Positions 9,484-18,950 of a stretch of 64,000 nt of DNA are shown piece after piece (position 1 is the first letter of the stretch; every line of letters begins with the position of its first letter). The position numbers and the translations under genes are program-made. Below the pieces are notes generated by a model that worked only from the letters and a program-made list of their open reading frames with translations, was not told where the DNA came from and did no database searches. The stretch comes from Pigmentiphaga litoralis. GTDB lineage: Bacteria > Pseudomonadota > Gammaproteobacteria > Burkholderiales > Burkholderiaceae_B. Where the stretch lies: assembly GCF_014651835.1 (NCBI RefSeq), contig NZ_BMXQ01000001.1, forward strand, positions 3,260,120 to 3,324,119. The letters run 5' to 3'.

Positions 9484-9963
9484 ATGACCCAACGCATCGA
9501 CTACGTCAAACAATCCCCTGAACTCTTCAAGCGCTTCGCTGACTTCGGCAACCATCTCAAACAAGGCAGCATCGAGACGGCCATTGTCGACCTCGTCGAC
9601 ATCCGCGCCTCGCAAATGAATGGCTGCAGCTTTTGCCTCGACATGCACATCAAGCAGGCCACCCTGCACGGCGAACGCCCCTTGCGCCTGCACCACGTTG
9701 CCATCTGGCGCGAGTCCACCCTCTTCTCGCCACGTGAACGCGCCGCGCTGGCCTGGACCGAAGCCCTGACCCAACTGCCCCCGCACGGCGTGCCCGACGC
9801 CGTCTATGAACGCGTGCGCACCGAACTGTCGGAACAGGAAATCGTGGACCTGAGCTATGTCGTCATGACCATCAACGCGTGGAACCGCATCAACGTCGGC
9901 TTCCAGAGCCTGCCGGGTTCGCTCGACAAGGCGTATGGACTGGACAAGGCCGAGCTGTCTTGA
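9484..9963 (+). CDS. carboxymuconolactone decarboxylase / AhpD-like protein
   Basis: 159 residues starting at the ATG at 9484, which has a strong AAGGAG ribosome site eight bases upstream. The AhpD-type centre is visible near residues 42-60 as MNGCSFCLDMH, with two Cys of a CxxC pair and the downstream His. Proteins of this fold act as thiol peroxidase or alkylhydroperoxidase partners; the CxxC supports a redox role rather than lactone decarboxylation. It is followed by a convergent LysR gene nine bases downstream. Specific substrate unknown. Confidence 0.88.
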   Translation: MTQRIDYVKQSPELFKRFADFGNHLKQGSIETAIVDLVDIRASQMNGCSFCLDMHIKQATLHGERPLRLHHVAIWRESTLFSPRERAALAWTEALTQLPPHGVPDAVYERVRTELSEQEIVDLSYVVMTINAWNRINVGFQSLPGSLDKAYGLDKAELS

Positions 9964-9972
9964 CGAGCCAGT

Positions 9973-11010
9973 TCAGCGTGGCGTGTGCACACGCAGACGC
10001 TCCAGGCCCAGTCCGCGAATCTTCTCGGTCATGAAGTCGATGAACACGCGGATGCGGGCGGGCAGATGCTGGCGGCTTTGGTAGCAGATCCAGTGGCCGC
10101 GGTCGTCGGGGGCGAAGGCGTCCAGGCAGGACACCAGTTCCCCCGACTGCAGCAGCTCGCTCACCTGGTACGCCGCCATCTGTGCAAAGCCCTGGCCGTC
10201 ACGCACGGCGCGCAGCACCAGATCGGCGTCGTTGATAGTGAAGCGCGCGTGGGGCAGCACCCGCTGCAGGCGCCCGTCCACCTTGAATTCCCATTCGTAG
10301 ATGCGGCCCGACGCAAAGCGGAAGTTCACGCACAGGTGCTGCTCCAGGTCGGCGGGCGTCAATGGCACGCCATGATCGCGCACGTAATCGGCTGACGCGC
10401 ACACCACCATCTGCATCGGGATCAGTTGCTTGGCAATCACCTGGCTGTCTTCCATGCGTCCATTCCGGAACGACACGTCCACCCGGTCGGACGTAAAGTC
10501 GGTCGGGCCGTCATCGAGCAACAGATCCAGCGAAATGTCGGGATAGACGGCGCAGAATTCCTTGAGCAGCGGTGCGACCACCTTGCGCCCGAAGCCCACC
10601 GTGGCGCACACCCGCAGCGGTCCGCGCGGCGGCCCTTCGCGCAGGTCACGCATCTCTTCCAGCGCTTTTTCAATGCGCGCCATGCCCGGATGGCAATTGG
10701 CGTAGAACAGTTCGCCCTCGCGTGTCAGCGAGGTGCTGCGCGTGGTACGAAGAAACAGCCGCACGCCCAGTTGCGTTTCCAGCTTCTGCACGCTGCGGCT
10801 GACGGCCGACCGGCCAATCCCCAGGCGGTCGCCGGCCTTGGCAAAGCTGCCTTCAGCCGCGACGGTCAGAAAGGCCACGACGCCTGCATAGCTGGTGGCG
10901 AAACTGGCGGCGAGCAGGTCGGGCGCCGCGCCAGCGGCCGGATTGTTGCCACCGTCAACTTCACCGCTGGCAGGGTCTTGTGTCAGAGCGCGATCAACGC
11001 GGGTCGTCAT
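9973..11010 (-). CDS. LysR-family transcriptional regulator with extended N-terminus
   Basis: 345 residues. The helix-turn-helix begins only at about residue 45 (VVAFLTVAAEGSFAKA, then GDRLGIGRSAVSRSVQKLE), so either the protein has a ~40-residue Ala/Gly/Pro-rich extension or the real start is a downstream GTG. The C-terminal effector domain is complete. It is divergent from the CoA-lyase gene starting at 11294, and a spaced dyad (11100-11144) lies in the gap, so regulation of that gene is plausible. Confidence 0.88.
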   Translation of the reverse strand: MTTRVDRALTQDPASGEVDGGNNPAAGAAPDLLAASFATSYAGVVAFLTVAAEGSFAKAGDRLGIGRSAVSRSVQKLETQLGVRLFLRTTRSTSLTREGELFYANCHPGMARIEKALEEMRDLREGPPRGPLRVCATVGFGRKVVAPLLKEFCAVYPDISLDLLLDDGPTDFTSDRVDVSFRNGRMEDSQVIAKQLIPMQMVVCASADYVRDHGVPLTPADLEQHLCVNFRFASGRIYEWEFKVDGRLQRVLPHARFTINDADLVLRAVRDGQGFAQMAAYQVSELLQSGELVSCLDAFAPDDRGHWICYQSRQHLPARIRVFIDFMTEKIRGLGLERLRVHTPR

Positions 11011-11099
11011 GTCGGCAGGCTTCTCGTTGTCAGCGTGCTTGCATGCTACTCGACCCGGGCGATTGCCTGCTCAGTGTGCGTGTGTCTTCGAAAAGAGGT

Positions 11100-11144
11100 T
11101 GATCACCACAACTCCCCAGGTCGGTATCCTCTTCATGGTGATCA
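11100..11144. promoter_or_regulatory. spaced dyad in LysR / CoA-lyase divergent gap
   Basis: Perfect 9-base arms TGATCACCA (11100-11108) and TGGTGATCA (11136-11144) separated by 27 bases, in the 283-base gap between divergent genes. It could be two operator half-sites or a hairpin; nothing else in the gap is recognisable. Confidence 0.35.
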
Positions 11145-11293
11145 CTAGGCGTAGAACGAGATGCCATACCCCACCACCGTGGCAATGCTTCGCCACAGGC
11201 GGGTGAACCCGTCCTCTAGCCCCGTCCTGTATCCTGCGAAGCTGTTCCGCCGACCTCCTTCCGGCACCGTTCCCCTCTTCGATCCAGACATCC

Positions 11294-12157
11294 ATGCGCA
11301 GCAAACTCTTCGTCCCGTGCTCCCGTCCTGAACTGTTTCCGAAAGCGCTGGCCAGCGCGGCGGACTCCTTATCGTTCGATCTCGAAGATGCCGTCCAGGA
11401 AGGCCGCAAGCAGGAAGCCCGTGCAGCCATCGGCGCCTTCCTGCGCGGACTGTCGCCTGACGAAGTGACCAAGACACTGATCGTGCGCAGCAACGCGCTC
11501 GACTCCGGTCACTTCGAGGCCGACCTGGACGCCATCATCTGCCCCGCGCTGCACATCGTGAACCTGCCCAAACCGGAATCGGCCGACGACATCCTGGCTG
11601 CCACCGAGGTGCTGCAACGCTTCGAGACCGAACGCGGCATCACCACGCCGATCGGCCTGCTCGCCAACATCGAGACGCCCACGGCGCTGGCCAATGCGTC
11701 CGCCATCGCCAAGGCCAGCCCGCGTGTCGTCGGCTTGCAGGTGGGCTTGGGCGATCTGTTCGAAGACCTTGGCATCGACCGCACCGACACCCTGGCCGTG
11801 CATCATGTGCAGTTCGCGCTGCGCATGGCGGCGGGCACGGCGGGTATCTGGGCCTACGACGGCGCGTATGCGGCGATTGCCAATCCCGACGGTTACCGCG
11901 CCGAAGCCGAAGCCGCGCGGCGGCTGGGCTTTCTGGGCAAGACCTGCATCCACCCCAGCCAGATCGCAATCGCAAACGAAGTGTTCCGTCCGTCGGACAA
12001 AGAGATCGCGCATGCACTGCGCGTCGTGGCGGCGGCCGATCAGGCCGAGAAGGACGGCGTCGGCGCGTACACGGTCGACGGCCAGATGATCGACCCGCCC
12101 TTCAGCCGCCGCGCGCGGCAGATCGTGAAGGCGGCGAAGGAACTGGGCCTGGCATAA
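11294..12157 (+). CDS. CitE-like CoA ester lyase (HpcH/HpaI aldolase family)
   Basis: 287 residues. The TIM-barrel CitE-like signature is clear: SFDLEDAVQEGRK at residue ~28, LLANIETPTAL at ~118, GLQVGLGDLFEDLG at ~145 with the metal-binding acidic residues, and GKTCIHPSQIAIANEVF near residue 215. Members cleave or hydrolyse beta-hydroxyacyl-CoA esters such as citryl-, malyl- or citramalyl-CoA; citrate lyase alpha and gamma subunits are absent, so a stand-alone malyl/citramalyl-CoA type activity is more likely. Divergent from a LysR gene. Confidence 0.9.
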   Translation: MRSKLFVPCSRPELFPKALASAADSLSFDLEDAVQEGRKQEARAAIGAFLRGLSPDEVTKTLIVRSNALDSGHFEADLDAIICPALHIVNLPKPESADDILAATEVLQRFETERGITTPIGLLANIETPTALANASAIAKASPRVVGLQVGLGDLFEDLGIDRTDTLAVHHVQFALRMAAGTAGIWAYDGAYAAIANPDGYRAEAEAARRLGFLGKTCIHPSQIAIANEVFRPSDKEIAHALRVVAAADQAEKDGVGAYTVDGQMIDPPFSRRARQIVKAAKELGLA

Positions 12158-12211
12158 GCGGAAACGGTTTGCGTTAGCGATGCGCGACCGCAGAAGGCGC
12201 CTGCCCTGCGC

Positions 12212-13417
12212 TTACAAGCGATGCCGCCGATCCCCCTGCGCGAACCCGCGCAGGCTGACGTCCATATTGCGGCCTACCGCCAGCACCTTGAACAGCTCGC
12301 CCATCTCGGCGGGTGACAGCAGCTTCTGCACAGGCGCGACCGTCTGGGCGTAAGTCCTGGCATCGGACGGATCCAGGTCGCCCAGAATGTCGGCCAGCCC
12401 GGCGTTCATCAGGAAGGTCGACTGCGACGTGTAGCCCAGCACCTCCAGGCCACCATCGAGCGCGGCGTCGGCCATCGCGGTGAAGTCCACATGCGCCGTA
12501 ATGTCCTGCACACCTGGCGCCACGAATGGATCGGCATGGGCCACATGGCGCAGATGGCACATCAGGGTGCCGGCCGCGCGTTGGGGGTGGTAGTACTCGG
12601 CCTGCGGAAAGCCATAGTCGATCAGCAATGCCGCGCCGCGCGTCAGCCAGTCGCCCATGCCGCGCACAAAGGCTTCGGCCTGCAGGTTGATCTCGGACGT
12701 GTAGCCGGGCAAGGCGGGCATGCGGGCGGACACGGCCTGTGTCAGGTCATCGGGCGCCGGGCGGTCGACCCACAGGAATGCGCCATCGGCGTCGACCGAT
12801 ACGCCGCGCTCTTCCAGGCTGCCTTCATTGTCCGGCCAATGGAACAGGCGCACGGGCATGGCGTCGAGCAATTCATTGGCAACCACGCAGCCCGTAAAGG
12901 ATTCGGGCAGGGCATCGAGCCAGGTCACGCGATCGCCGTAGGCGGCCAGCGTGGCCTGCTGCCGCTCGCGCAGGTCGGCCGATACTTCCAGGATCCGATA
13001 GCGGGCCGCGATGCCCAGGCCATCGAGCGCGTCCAGCAACGATCGCGCCAGTGCGCCCGTGCCGGCGCCGACTTCCATCACCTCGACGGATCCGCAGTCG
13101 GCCAGCACCTCGGCCACCTGGCGGGCCAGCGCGGCGCCGAACAGCGGCGTCAGTTCCGGAGCGGTCACGAAGTCGCCGGCCAGCGTGGCCGTGCCGGGGG
13201 ACCCCAGCTTTTCACTGCCGGCCGCGTAGTAGCCCAGGCCGGGCGCATACAGGGCGTCGCCCATCCACTGGTCGAAGGCCAGCCAGCCTCCAGCCGCGTC
13301 AATCTGCGCGCGCAGGTGGTCGGCCACGGCATCGGAGTGGCGTTGCGAAAGGGGGTCGAGGGACGGCAGGCCCTGAGGGAGAGCGGACGGAGACATGAAT
13401 GGCGACGCAGAAGGCAT
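12212..13417 (-). CDS. MidA/NDUFAF7-like SAM-dependent methyltransferase
   Basis: 401 residues from the ATG at 13417; alternative ATGs at 13426 and 13396 are in frame, and a GGGAAA ribosome-like sequence favours the upstream ones. The SAM-binding motif VMEVGAGTGALARSLLDAL lies near residue 115, preceded by a substrate-side motif (GLGYYAAGSEKLG) near residue 53. The mitochondrial homologue methylates an arginine of complex I subunit NDUFS2; bacterial substrates are unclear. Divergent from the pteridine-reductase-like SDR 109 bases away. Confidence 0.88.
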   Translation of the reverse strand: MPSASPFMSPSALPQGLPSLDPLSQRHSDAVADHLRAQIDAAGGWLAFDQWMGDALYAPGLGYYAAGSEKLGSPGTATLAGDFVTAPELTPLFGAALARQVAEVLADCGSVEVMEVGAGTGALARSLLDALDGLGIAARYRILEVSADLRERQQATLAAYGDRVTWLDALPESFTGCVVANELLDAMPVRLFHWPDNEGSLEERGVSVDADGAFLWVDRPAPDDLTQAVSARMPALPGYTSEINLQAEAFVRGMGDWLTRGAALLIDYGFPQAEYYHPQRAAGTLMCHLRHVAHADPFVAPGVQDITAHVDFTAMADAALDGGLEVLGYTSQSTFLMNAGLADILGDLDPSDARTYAQTVAPVQKLLSPAEMGELFKVLAVGRNMDVSLRGFAQGDRRHRL

Positions 13418-13526
13418 GACGCGCATTTTCCCATGGAAGCGGCTTGGCACCTCGCGCCGCCAGCCGCCTTTGTCGGCCTGCCCTTGGTAAACTGCGGGAT
13501 TCGCCCTTACGGTTACCTCTTTCCCC

Positions 13527-14336
13527 ATGAACGACGCGCGTTCCGACAGCAAAGTCGTCCTCGTCACTGGCGCTGCCCGCCGCATCGGTCGGGAGATCGC
13601 GCTTGCGTTCGCCCGCCGCGGCTGGCATGTCGCGATCCACTACGCCACCTCGCAACGGGAAGCGCAGCAGACACTGGACGATCTGCATGCCTTGGGCGTC
13701 GAAGCCGCCGCCTTCAGTTGCGATCTGGCCATCGAAGCCGAAGTCGGCTATCTGGTGCCCTCGGTGGTGGCGCGCTTCGGGCGGATCGATGCGGTCGTCA
13801 ACAATGCGTCGTGCTTCGAGTTCGATGATGTCGAGACCTTTGATGCCGCATCGCTAACCCAACATCTGATGCCCAATCTGGTGGCGCCCATCGTGCTCGC
13901 GCGCGGCCTGGCGCACGCGGTCGCGGATCGCGGCGGCAACGCGCGGGGCGTGGTCGTGAACCTGCTCGACCAGAAGCTCTGGAACTACAACCCCGACTTC
14001 CTTTCATACACCCTGAGCAAGGCCGCACTGGAAGCCGCCACCACCATGCTGGCCCAGGCGCTTGCGCCCGCGGTGCGGGTGGTGGGCGTCGCGCCCGGAC
14101 TGACCATGATCAGCCACCTGCAGACGCCCGAGCAGTTCGCGCAGACCCACGCCATGTCGCCCCTTGGCCAGGCCAGTACCCCCGATGACATCGCGAGCGC
14201 CGTGGTGTTCGCCGCCGAAAACGGATCCATGACGGGCACCACCCTGATGGTCGACGGCGGCCAGCACCTGGTCGGCTTTTCCCGCGATTTCAGCATGATG
14301 AACCCGTCCGCAGCGCCGCCTGCGGCGACTCCCTGA
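13527..14336 (+). CDS. SDR oxidoreductase, FolM/pteridine reductase-like
   Basis: 269 residues. The cofactor loop reads TGAARRIGR (residues 14-22); the Arg in this position is characteristic of NADPH-dependent pteridine reductases (FolM/PTR1). The catalytic YxxxK is YTLSK near residue 160, and NNAS follows strand 4. It would reduce dihydromonapterin or dihydrofolate-type pterins. The direct linkage, 12 bases upstream of folB, supports a folate/pterin role. Substrate choice is inferred. Confidence 0.85.
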   Translation: MNDARSDSKVVLVTGAARRIGREIALAFARRGWHVAIHYATSQREAQQTLDDLHALGVEAAAFSCDLAIEAEVGYLVPSVVARFGRIDAVVNNASCFEFDDVETFDAASLTQHLMPNLVAPIVLARGLAHAVADRGGNARGVVVNLLDQKLWNYNPDFLSYTLSKAALEAATTMLAQALAPAVRVVGVAPGLTMISHLQTPEQFAQTHAMSPLGQASTPDDIASAVVFAAENGSMTGTTLMVDGGQHLVGFSRDFSMMNPSAAPPAATP

Positions 14337-14348
14337 GCACGACACGCC

Positions 14349-14720
14349 ATGCGCACCCGCCGTATCTTCTTTACCCGCCTGGCCATCGATGCCCAGATCG
14401 GCATTCTCGACCATGAGCGCGGCGCCACGCAGCCGCTGCATATCGATGCCGAAATCGACGTCGCGATGATCGACATCCCTCGCCATGACGGCATCCAGGA
14501 AGTGCTGGACTACCGTCATCTGCGCCAGGCCATCATCGACGAGTGCACCCGCACCCATGTGAACCTGCTCGAGACCCTGGTAGACCGGCTTGCGGCGCGG
14601 CTGGTAACCCAGTTTGCCGACGTGCAGCACGTCAAGCTGCGTGTGAGCAAACCCCAGGCCTTTGCCGACTGCGTGGCGGTCGGCATCGAAATCTCGGCCT
14701 CCCGTGGAGACCTGGCATGA
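14349..14720 (+). CDS. folB: dihydroneopterin aldolase
   Basis: 123 residues, the normal size. It converts 7,8-dihydroneopterin to 6-hydroxymethyl-dihydropterin plus glycolaldehyde in folate synthesis. Visible signatures: [11 protein letters not shown] near residue 57, ETLVDRLA near residue 77, and the C-terminal VSKPQAF whose Lys is the conserved catalytic lysine. The stop overlaps the ttcA start (ATGA), so expression is coupled. Confidence 0.92.
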   Translation: MRTRRIFFTRLAIDAQIGILDHERGATQPLHIDAEIDVAMIDIPRHDGIQEVLDYRHLRQAIIDECTRTHVNLLETLVDRLAARLVTQFADVQHVKLRVSKPQAFADCVAVGIEISASRGDLA

Positions 14721-15784
14721 ACGCCGTCCCTTCAATGATGATCCCCGGCCAAGTCGTTGCCGATGTCAACGACACGCCAGCTGTCGACATGCAGGGTGCC
14801 GACACCAAGGCCGCCGAATCCGCGCGCGCCCGCCTCAAGCGCGAACGTGAACGCAACAAGCTCGACAAGCGCCTGACGCGCGAAGTGGGCCGCGCGATCG
14901 GCGACTTCAACATGATCGAAGAAGGCGACAAGGTCATGGTGTGCCTGTCGGGCGGCAAGGATTCGTACGGCATGCTGGACATCCTGCTCAAGCTGCGCGA
15001 ACGGGCGCCTATCCATTTCGACATCATCGCCGTCAACCTGGACCAGAAGCAGCCCGGGTTTCCGGACGACATCCTGCCGCGCTACCTGACCGAACTGGGC
15101 GTCCCCTTCCATATCGAGACACAGGACACCTATTCGATCGTCACGCGCGTGATCGAAGAAGGCAAGACGATGTGCTCGTTGTGCTCGCGCCTGCGCCGCG
15201 GCATTTTGTATCGCGTGGCCGATGAACTTGGCGCGACCAAGATTGCGCTCGGCCACCATCGCGACGACATCGTCGCCACCTTCTTCCTGAACATGTTCTA
15301 CGGCGGCACGCTGAAAAGCATGCCCCCCAAGCTCGTTTCCGACGACGGCCGGCACACGGTGATCCGCCCGCTGGCCTATGTGAAGGAGGCGGACCTGATT
15401 GCCTATGCGGACTGGAAGGGCTTTCCGATCATTCCTTGCAACCTGTGCGGCTCGCAGGAAAATCTCAAGCGCAAGGAATCCAGCCGGCTGATCGCCACGT
15501 GGGAAAAGCAGTTCCCGGGCCGCATCGACAACATCTTCAATGCGCTGTCGCGGGTCACGCCGTCCCATCTCATGGACCGCGACTTGTTTGACTTCGTCAA
15601 CTTGAAGCCGACCGGCGTGCCCGACGCGAATGGCGATACGGCCTTCGATGCCGTGGATCCGGTCAGCCCCACAGCGGCGGCTTCGGCCTGTGGCAGCAGC
15701 GACGAGGCAGAAGATGGCATGGCAGGCAACGGCAGCCCCATCACCGAACACGCCGTCACGTTCATCCGGCCGCAGGGCAACTGA
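14717..15784 (+). CDS. ttcA: tRNA 2-thiocytidine biosynthesis protein TtcA
   Basis: 355 residues from the ATG at 14717 that overlaps the folB stop. The PP-loop SGGKDS is at residue ~77. Two CxxC pairs, [11 protein letters not shown] near residue 152 and PCNLCGS near residue 238, are the cluster ligands of the [4Fe-4S]-dependent enzyme that thiolates cytidine 32 of tRNAs. There is a basic N-terminal helix and a C-terminal acidic/Ala-rich tail of ~50 residues beyond the usual core. The stop is one base before the TTG start of the ABC ATPase gene. Confidence 0.94.
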   Translation: MNAVPSMMIPGQVVADVNDTPAVDMQGADTKAAESARARLKRERERNKLDKRLTREVGRAIGDFNMIEEGDKVMVCLSGGKDSYGMLDILLKLRERAPIHFDIIAVNLDQKQPGFPDDILPRYLTELGVPFHIETQDTYSIVTRVIEEGKTMCSLCSRLRRGILYRVADELGATKIALGHHRDDIVATFFLNMFYGGTLKSMPPKLVSDDGRHTVIRPLAYVKEADLIAYADWKGFPIIPCNLCGSQENLKRKESSRLIATWEKQFPGRIDNIFNALSRVTPSHLMDRDLFDFVNLKPTGVPDANGDTAFDAVDPVSPTAAASACGSSDEAEDGMAGNGSPITEHAVTFIRPQGN

Positions 15785-15785
15785 C

Positions 15786-16586
15786 TTGCCCGAGGCGCCG
15801 GTTGTCCTGCATGCGCAAGGCGTATCGCGCCGTTTCGCCAAGGGCGTGACGGCGCTGTCACCGGTGGACCTGACGGTGCACGAAGGCGAGTTCGTGACCC
15901 TGCTGGGCCCGTCTGGCTGCGGCAAGACCACCCTGCTGCGGTTGATGTCCGGCCTTGATACGCCAAGCACCGGCACCCTGACCCGGGCCGTTGACGAGGA
16001 CGGCCTGTCGTATGTCTTCCAGGATGCCACCCTGATGCCGTGGGCCTCGGTACGCACCAACGTGCGCCTGCCGCTCGATCTACAACGAGGCGCGGGCAAG
16101 CGGTTCACGGCGGACGCAGCCCAGGCGGTCGAAGCCGCACTGGAACGGGTCGGGCTGAGCGACTTCGGTGACGCCTTCCCCCGCGAACTGTCGGGGGGCA
16201 TGCGCATGCGCGTATCGATCGCCCGCGCGCTGGTCACCGAACCGAAGCTGCTGCTGATGGACGAGCCCTTCGGCGCGCTCGATGACATCACGCGCCAGCA
16301 CCTCGATGACGAACTGCTGACCCTCGCGCGCCGTCACAAGCTGACGGTGGTGTTTGTGACCCACAACGTATTCGAAGCCGTCTACCTGTCGACCCGGGTC
16401 GTGGTCATGTCGGCGCGGCCCGGACGTATCGTTGACGATGTCAAGAATGACGTGCCGGTGCGCGATGCGGCATTTCGCGGGTCGCCCGATTTTGCGCTGC
16501 GGGCCGCGCGCCTGCAGGCCGCCCTGTTGAAAGGGCAGCAACCGGGCGCCGTCAGCGCCGCGGGCATCGGGAACGTGCAGACATGA
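15786..16586 (+). CDS. ABC transporter ATP-binding protein (nitrate/taurine/HMP type)
   Basis: 266 residues if the TTG at 15786 is the start, immediately after ttcA; the frame is open further upstream, but that part is a shadow of ttcA. No better initiator precedes the domain. Walker A GPSGCGKTT is at residue ~42, the signature LSGGMRMRVSIARA near 137, Walker B LLLMDEPFGALDD near 157, and the switch His VFVTHN near 185. It energises the adjacent permease, whose ATG overlaps this stop by four bases. Confidence 0.88.
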   Translation: MPEAPVVLHAQGVSRRFAKGVTALSPVDLTVHEGEFVTLLGPSGCGKTTLLRLMSGLDTPSTGTLTRAVDEDGLSYVFQDATLMPWASVRTNVRLPLDLQRGAGKRFTADAAQAVEAALERVGLSDFGDAFPRELSGGMRMRVSIARALVTEPKLLLMDEPFGALDDITRQHLDDELLTLARRHKLTVVFVTHNVFEAVYLSTRVVVMSARPGRIVDDVKNDVPVRDAAFRGSPDFALRAARLQAALLKGQQPGAVSAAGIGNVQT

Positions 16587-17359
16587 ACCCCGCGCTGCGC
16601 TGGTCCGCGCCGGTCATCGTTGCCATCGTCCTGCTGCTGATCTGGCAAGGGCTGGTCCGCGCGCTGGACGTGCCGATCTACCTGGTGCCCGCGCCAACCG
16701 ATGTGGCGCACGCCCTGGCTGCCGACTGGGCCTTGCTTGCCCAGTCCCTGTGGTTCACGCTCAAGATCACCGGCCTGGCGCTGGTGGCCGCAACCTTCAT
16801 GGGCGTGCTGCTGGCCTTCCTGTTCGTGCAGAGCCGCTGGATCGAAGCCAGCCTGTTTCCGTACGCCGTGTTGTTGCAAGTGACACCCATCGTCGCCATC
16901 GCGCCCCTGATCATCATCTGGATCCAGAACACCACGGCCGCGCTCACCTTCTGCGCCACCATCGTTGCGGTATTTCCCATCATCAGCAACACGGTGCTGG
17001 GCCTGCGCAGCGTCGATCCCGGCCTGCTCGACTTTTTCCGGCTCAAGCGCGCGTCGCGCTGGCAGATCCTGTGGCGCCTGCGCCTGCCCTCGGCCTTGCC
17101 CGCGTTCTTTGGTGGGCTGCGCATCGCCTGCGGCCTGGCCCTGATCGGCGCGGTGGTAGCCGAATTCGTGGCGGGCACCGGCGGCACGCAGACGGGCCTG
17201 GCCTATCAGATCCTGCAGGCCGGGTACCAGATCAACATCCCGCGCCTGTTCGCCGCCCTCTTGCTCATTACCCTGGCCGGCGTCATCCTGTTCGCCTTGA
17301 TGACGCTGCTGTCGCGCGTGGTGCTCGCGCGCTGGCACGACAGCGAAACGACCGATTGA
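16583..17359 (+). CDS. ABC transporter permease (BPD_transp_1)
   Basis: 258 residues with about six membrane segments. The cytoplasmic EAA-like coupling loop runs near residues 150-185 (FRLKRASRWQILWRLRLPSALP, in two blocks, then FFGGLRIACG). Belongs to the SsuC/ThiX/TauC group. Coupled by overlap to the ATPase gene and followed 37 bases later by the binding protein, completing the importer. Confidence 0.9.
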   Translation: MNPALRWSAPVIVAIVLLLIWQGLVRALDVPIYLVPAPTDVAHALAADWALLAQSLWFTLKITGLALVAATFMGVLLAFLFVQSRWIEASLFPYAVLLQVTPIVAIAPLIIIWIQNTTAALTFCATIVAVFPIISNTVLGLRSVDPGLLDFFRLKRASRWQILWRLRLPSALPAFFGGLRIACGLALIGAVVAEFVAGTGGTQTGLAYQILQAGYQINIPRLFAALLLITLAGVILFALMTLLSRVVLARWHDSETTD

Positions 17360-17396
17360 TCGACTGCCCGCACCACGGCCCCCGCCCGGAGTCCCC

Positions 17397-18419
17397 ATGT
17401 CCTCTGCCCGTCTGCCCTTCGCCCGCCTGCCCCTGCCCTCCATGGTTGCACTCGCACTGGGCGTGCTCACTGCGACCCTCGTCCCGGCTGCCTCGCACGC
17501 CCAATCTGCCCCCACCAAGCTCACCTTCGGCTCGAACTGGTACGCGCAGGCCGAACACGGCGGCTTCTACCAAGCGGTTGCGGATGGCATCTATCGCAAG
17601 CACGGCCTGGACGTCACCATCAAGATGGGCGGCCCGCAAGTCAACGGCATGCAGTTGCTGCTGGCCGGCCAATACGACGTGGCCATGGGCGATGACCTGC
17701 AAACGTTCAAAGGCGTGGAGCAGGGCCTGCCGCTGGTCACCATCGCCACCACCTTCCAGCAATCGCCCACGGTCCTGGTATCGCACCCCGGCCCCAAGAC
17801 CCTGGCCGACCTGAAAGGCCGCACCCTGTTCATTGGCCAGGCCAGCGAGACCACCTTCTGGCCCTGGCTCAAGACCCGGTACGGCTTTACCGACGCGCAA
17901 AAAAAGCCCTACACCTTTTCGGTCCAGCCCTTCCTGGTCGACAAACAATCGGCCACCCAAGGCTACCTGGCGTCCGAGCCATACACGATCGAACAGCAGA
18001 CCAAACAGAAGCCCACGGTCTTTCTGCTGGGCGAATACGGCTACCCGCCCTATGCGCAAACCCTGGTCACCACACGCACCGCGTTGAACGCCAAGCGCGA
18101 TGCCCTGCAGCGCTTCGTGCAAGCCAGCGCCGAAGGCTGGAAGAGCTACCTCGCCAACCCCGCCGCCGGCAACGCCCTGATCCTGAAGGACAACCCGCAA
18201 ATGACACCGACGCTGCTCGATTACGGCGTAAAGGCCCTGAAGCAGGCCAAGCTGGTGGACGGCGGCGATGCGGCCAAGCGTGGCCTGTTGACGATGACCG
18301 ATGCGCGCTGGAAGGCGACGTACGACTTCATGGTGCAGGAAAAGTTGCTCGCGCCCAGCGTTGACTACCGCAAGGCCTTTACGACGGAACTGGTGGATAA
18401 GGTCAACGTGTTGCCGTGA
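17397..18419 (+). CDS. ABC transporter substrate-binding protein, NMT1/ThiY-like
   Basis: 340 residues with a signal peptide ending near residue 36 (cleavage after SHA). The mature N-terminus has NWYAQAEHGGFYQAVADGIY, close to the pattern of NMT1/THI5-like proteins that bind thiamine pyrimidine precursors, followed by an SBP fold. A role in importing a pyrimidine or an amine/sulfonate is possible; the WYAQAEHGGFYQA segment makes the pyrimidine option attractive, but no TPP riboswitch precedes the genes, which sit directly downstream of ttcA. Confidence 0.85.
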   Translation: MSSARLPFARLPLPSMVALALGVLTATLVPAASHAQSAPTKLTFGSNWYAQAEHGGFYQAVADGIYRKHGLDVTIKMGGPQVNGMQLLLAGQYDVAMGDDLQTFKGVEQGLPLVTIATTFQQSPTVLVSHPGPKTLADLKGRTLFIGQASETTFWPWLKTRYGFTDAQKKPYTFSVQPFLVDKQSATQGYLASEPYTIEQQTKQKPTVFLLGEYGYPPYAQTLVTTRTALNAKRDALQRFVQASAEGWKSYLANPAAGNALILKDNPQMTPTLLDYGVKALKQAKLVDGGDAAKRGLLTMTDARWKATYDFMVQEKLLAPSVDYRKAFTTELVDKVNVLP

Positions 18420-18491
18420 GGGGCGCGCTGCTGCGCAAATACAGGGACGCCATCGCAGGAGCACGGGCACGGGTCGTGCGTTTGAAGACGC

Positions 18492-18719
18492 ATGAGCAAC
18501 AGCACCGGCCCGATTGAATACAGACATCACACGCTACCCAATGGGGCGGTGGTAGAAGCTGCGGCTTGGCGAGTGGGACTCTTCTTCATCGGCAGAGCAA
18601 CCGTCACCCGGCCGGATGGGTCGATCGTTGGACGTTTCCTTACCGCTACCGGCAAATCCTTGGAAGACGTGCATGAGCAGCTCCTGCACGAAGGGCGCAG
18701 CGCTTATAAAGAGCCGTGA
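18492..18719 (+). CDS. small hypothetical protein
   Basis: 75 residues with no recognised family. It has a mixed beta-like composition (LPNGAVVEAAAW, FIGRATVTRPDGSIVG) and an acidic-basic C-terminal helix, and no signal peptide or membrane segment. The ribosome site is weak. Gene-like composition and the free-standing position after a transporter operon make it plausible but not certain. Confidence 0.5.
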   Translation: MSNSTGPIEYRHHTLPNGAVVEAAAWRVGLFFIGRATVTRPDGSIVGRFLTATGKSLEDVHEQLLHEGRSAYKEP

Positions 18720-18950
18720 TCCACCCATCCAATTCACACTGTGCGGGACGATTGATGGCGCTTGGTAACCGTACATACCTCGGCAGTATGATGGCCTGAA
18801 AGCGGAACGCGAGCTGGCAGCGGCAATTGGGCACACGATGCGTCGGCACAACTGGCAACGCCAGAGCAAAGTTGCGCGCTGCCGGTGCGTCAAAGTGTCG
18901 TTACATGCGGAAATCGCATGGTCGCGCTTCTGACTGGAACAATCGCCGAC

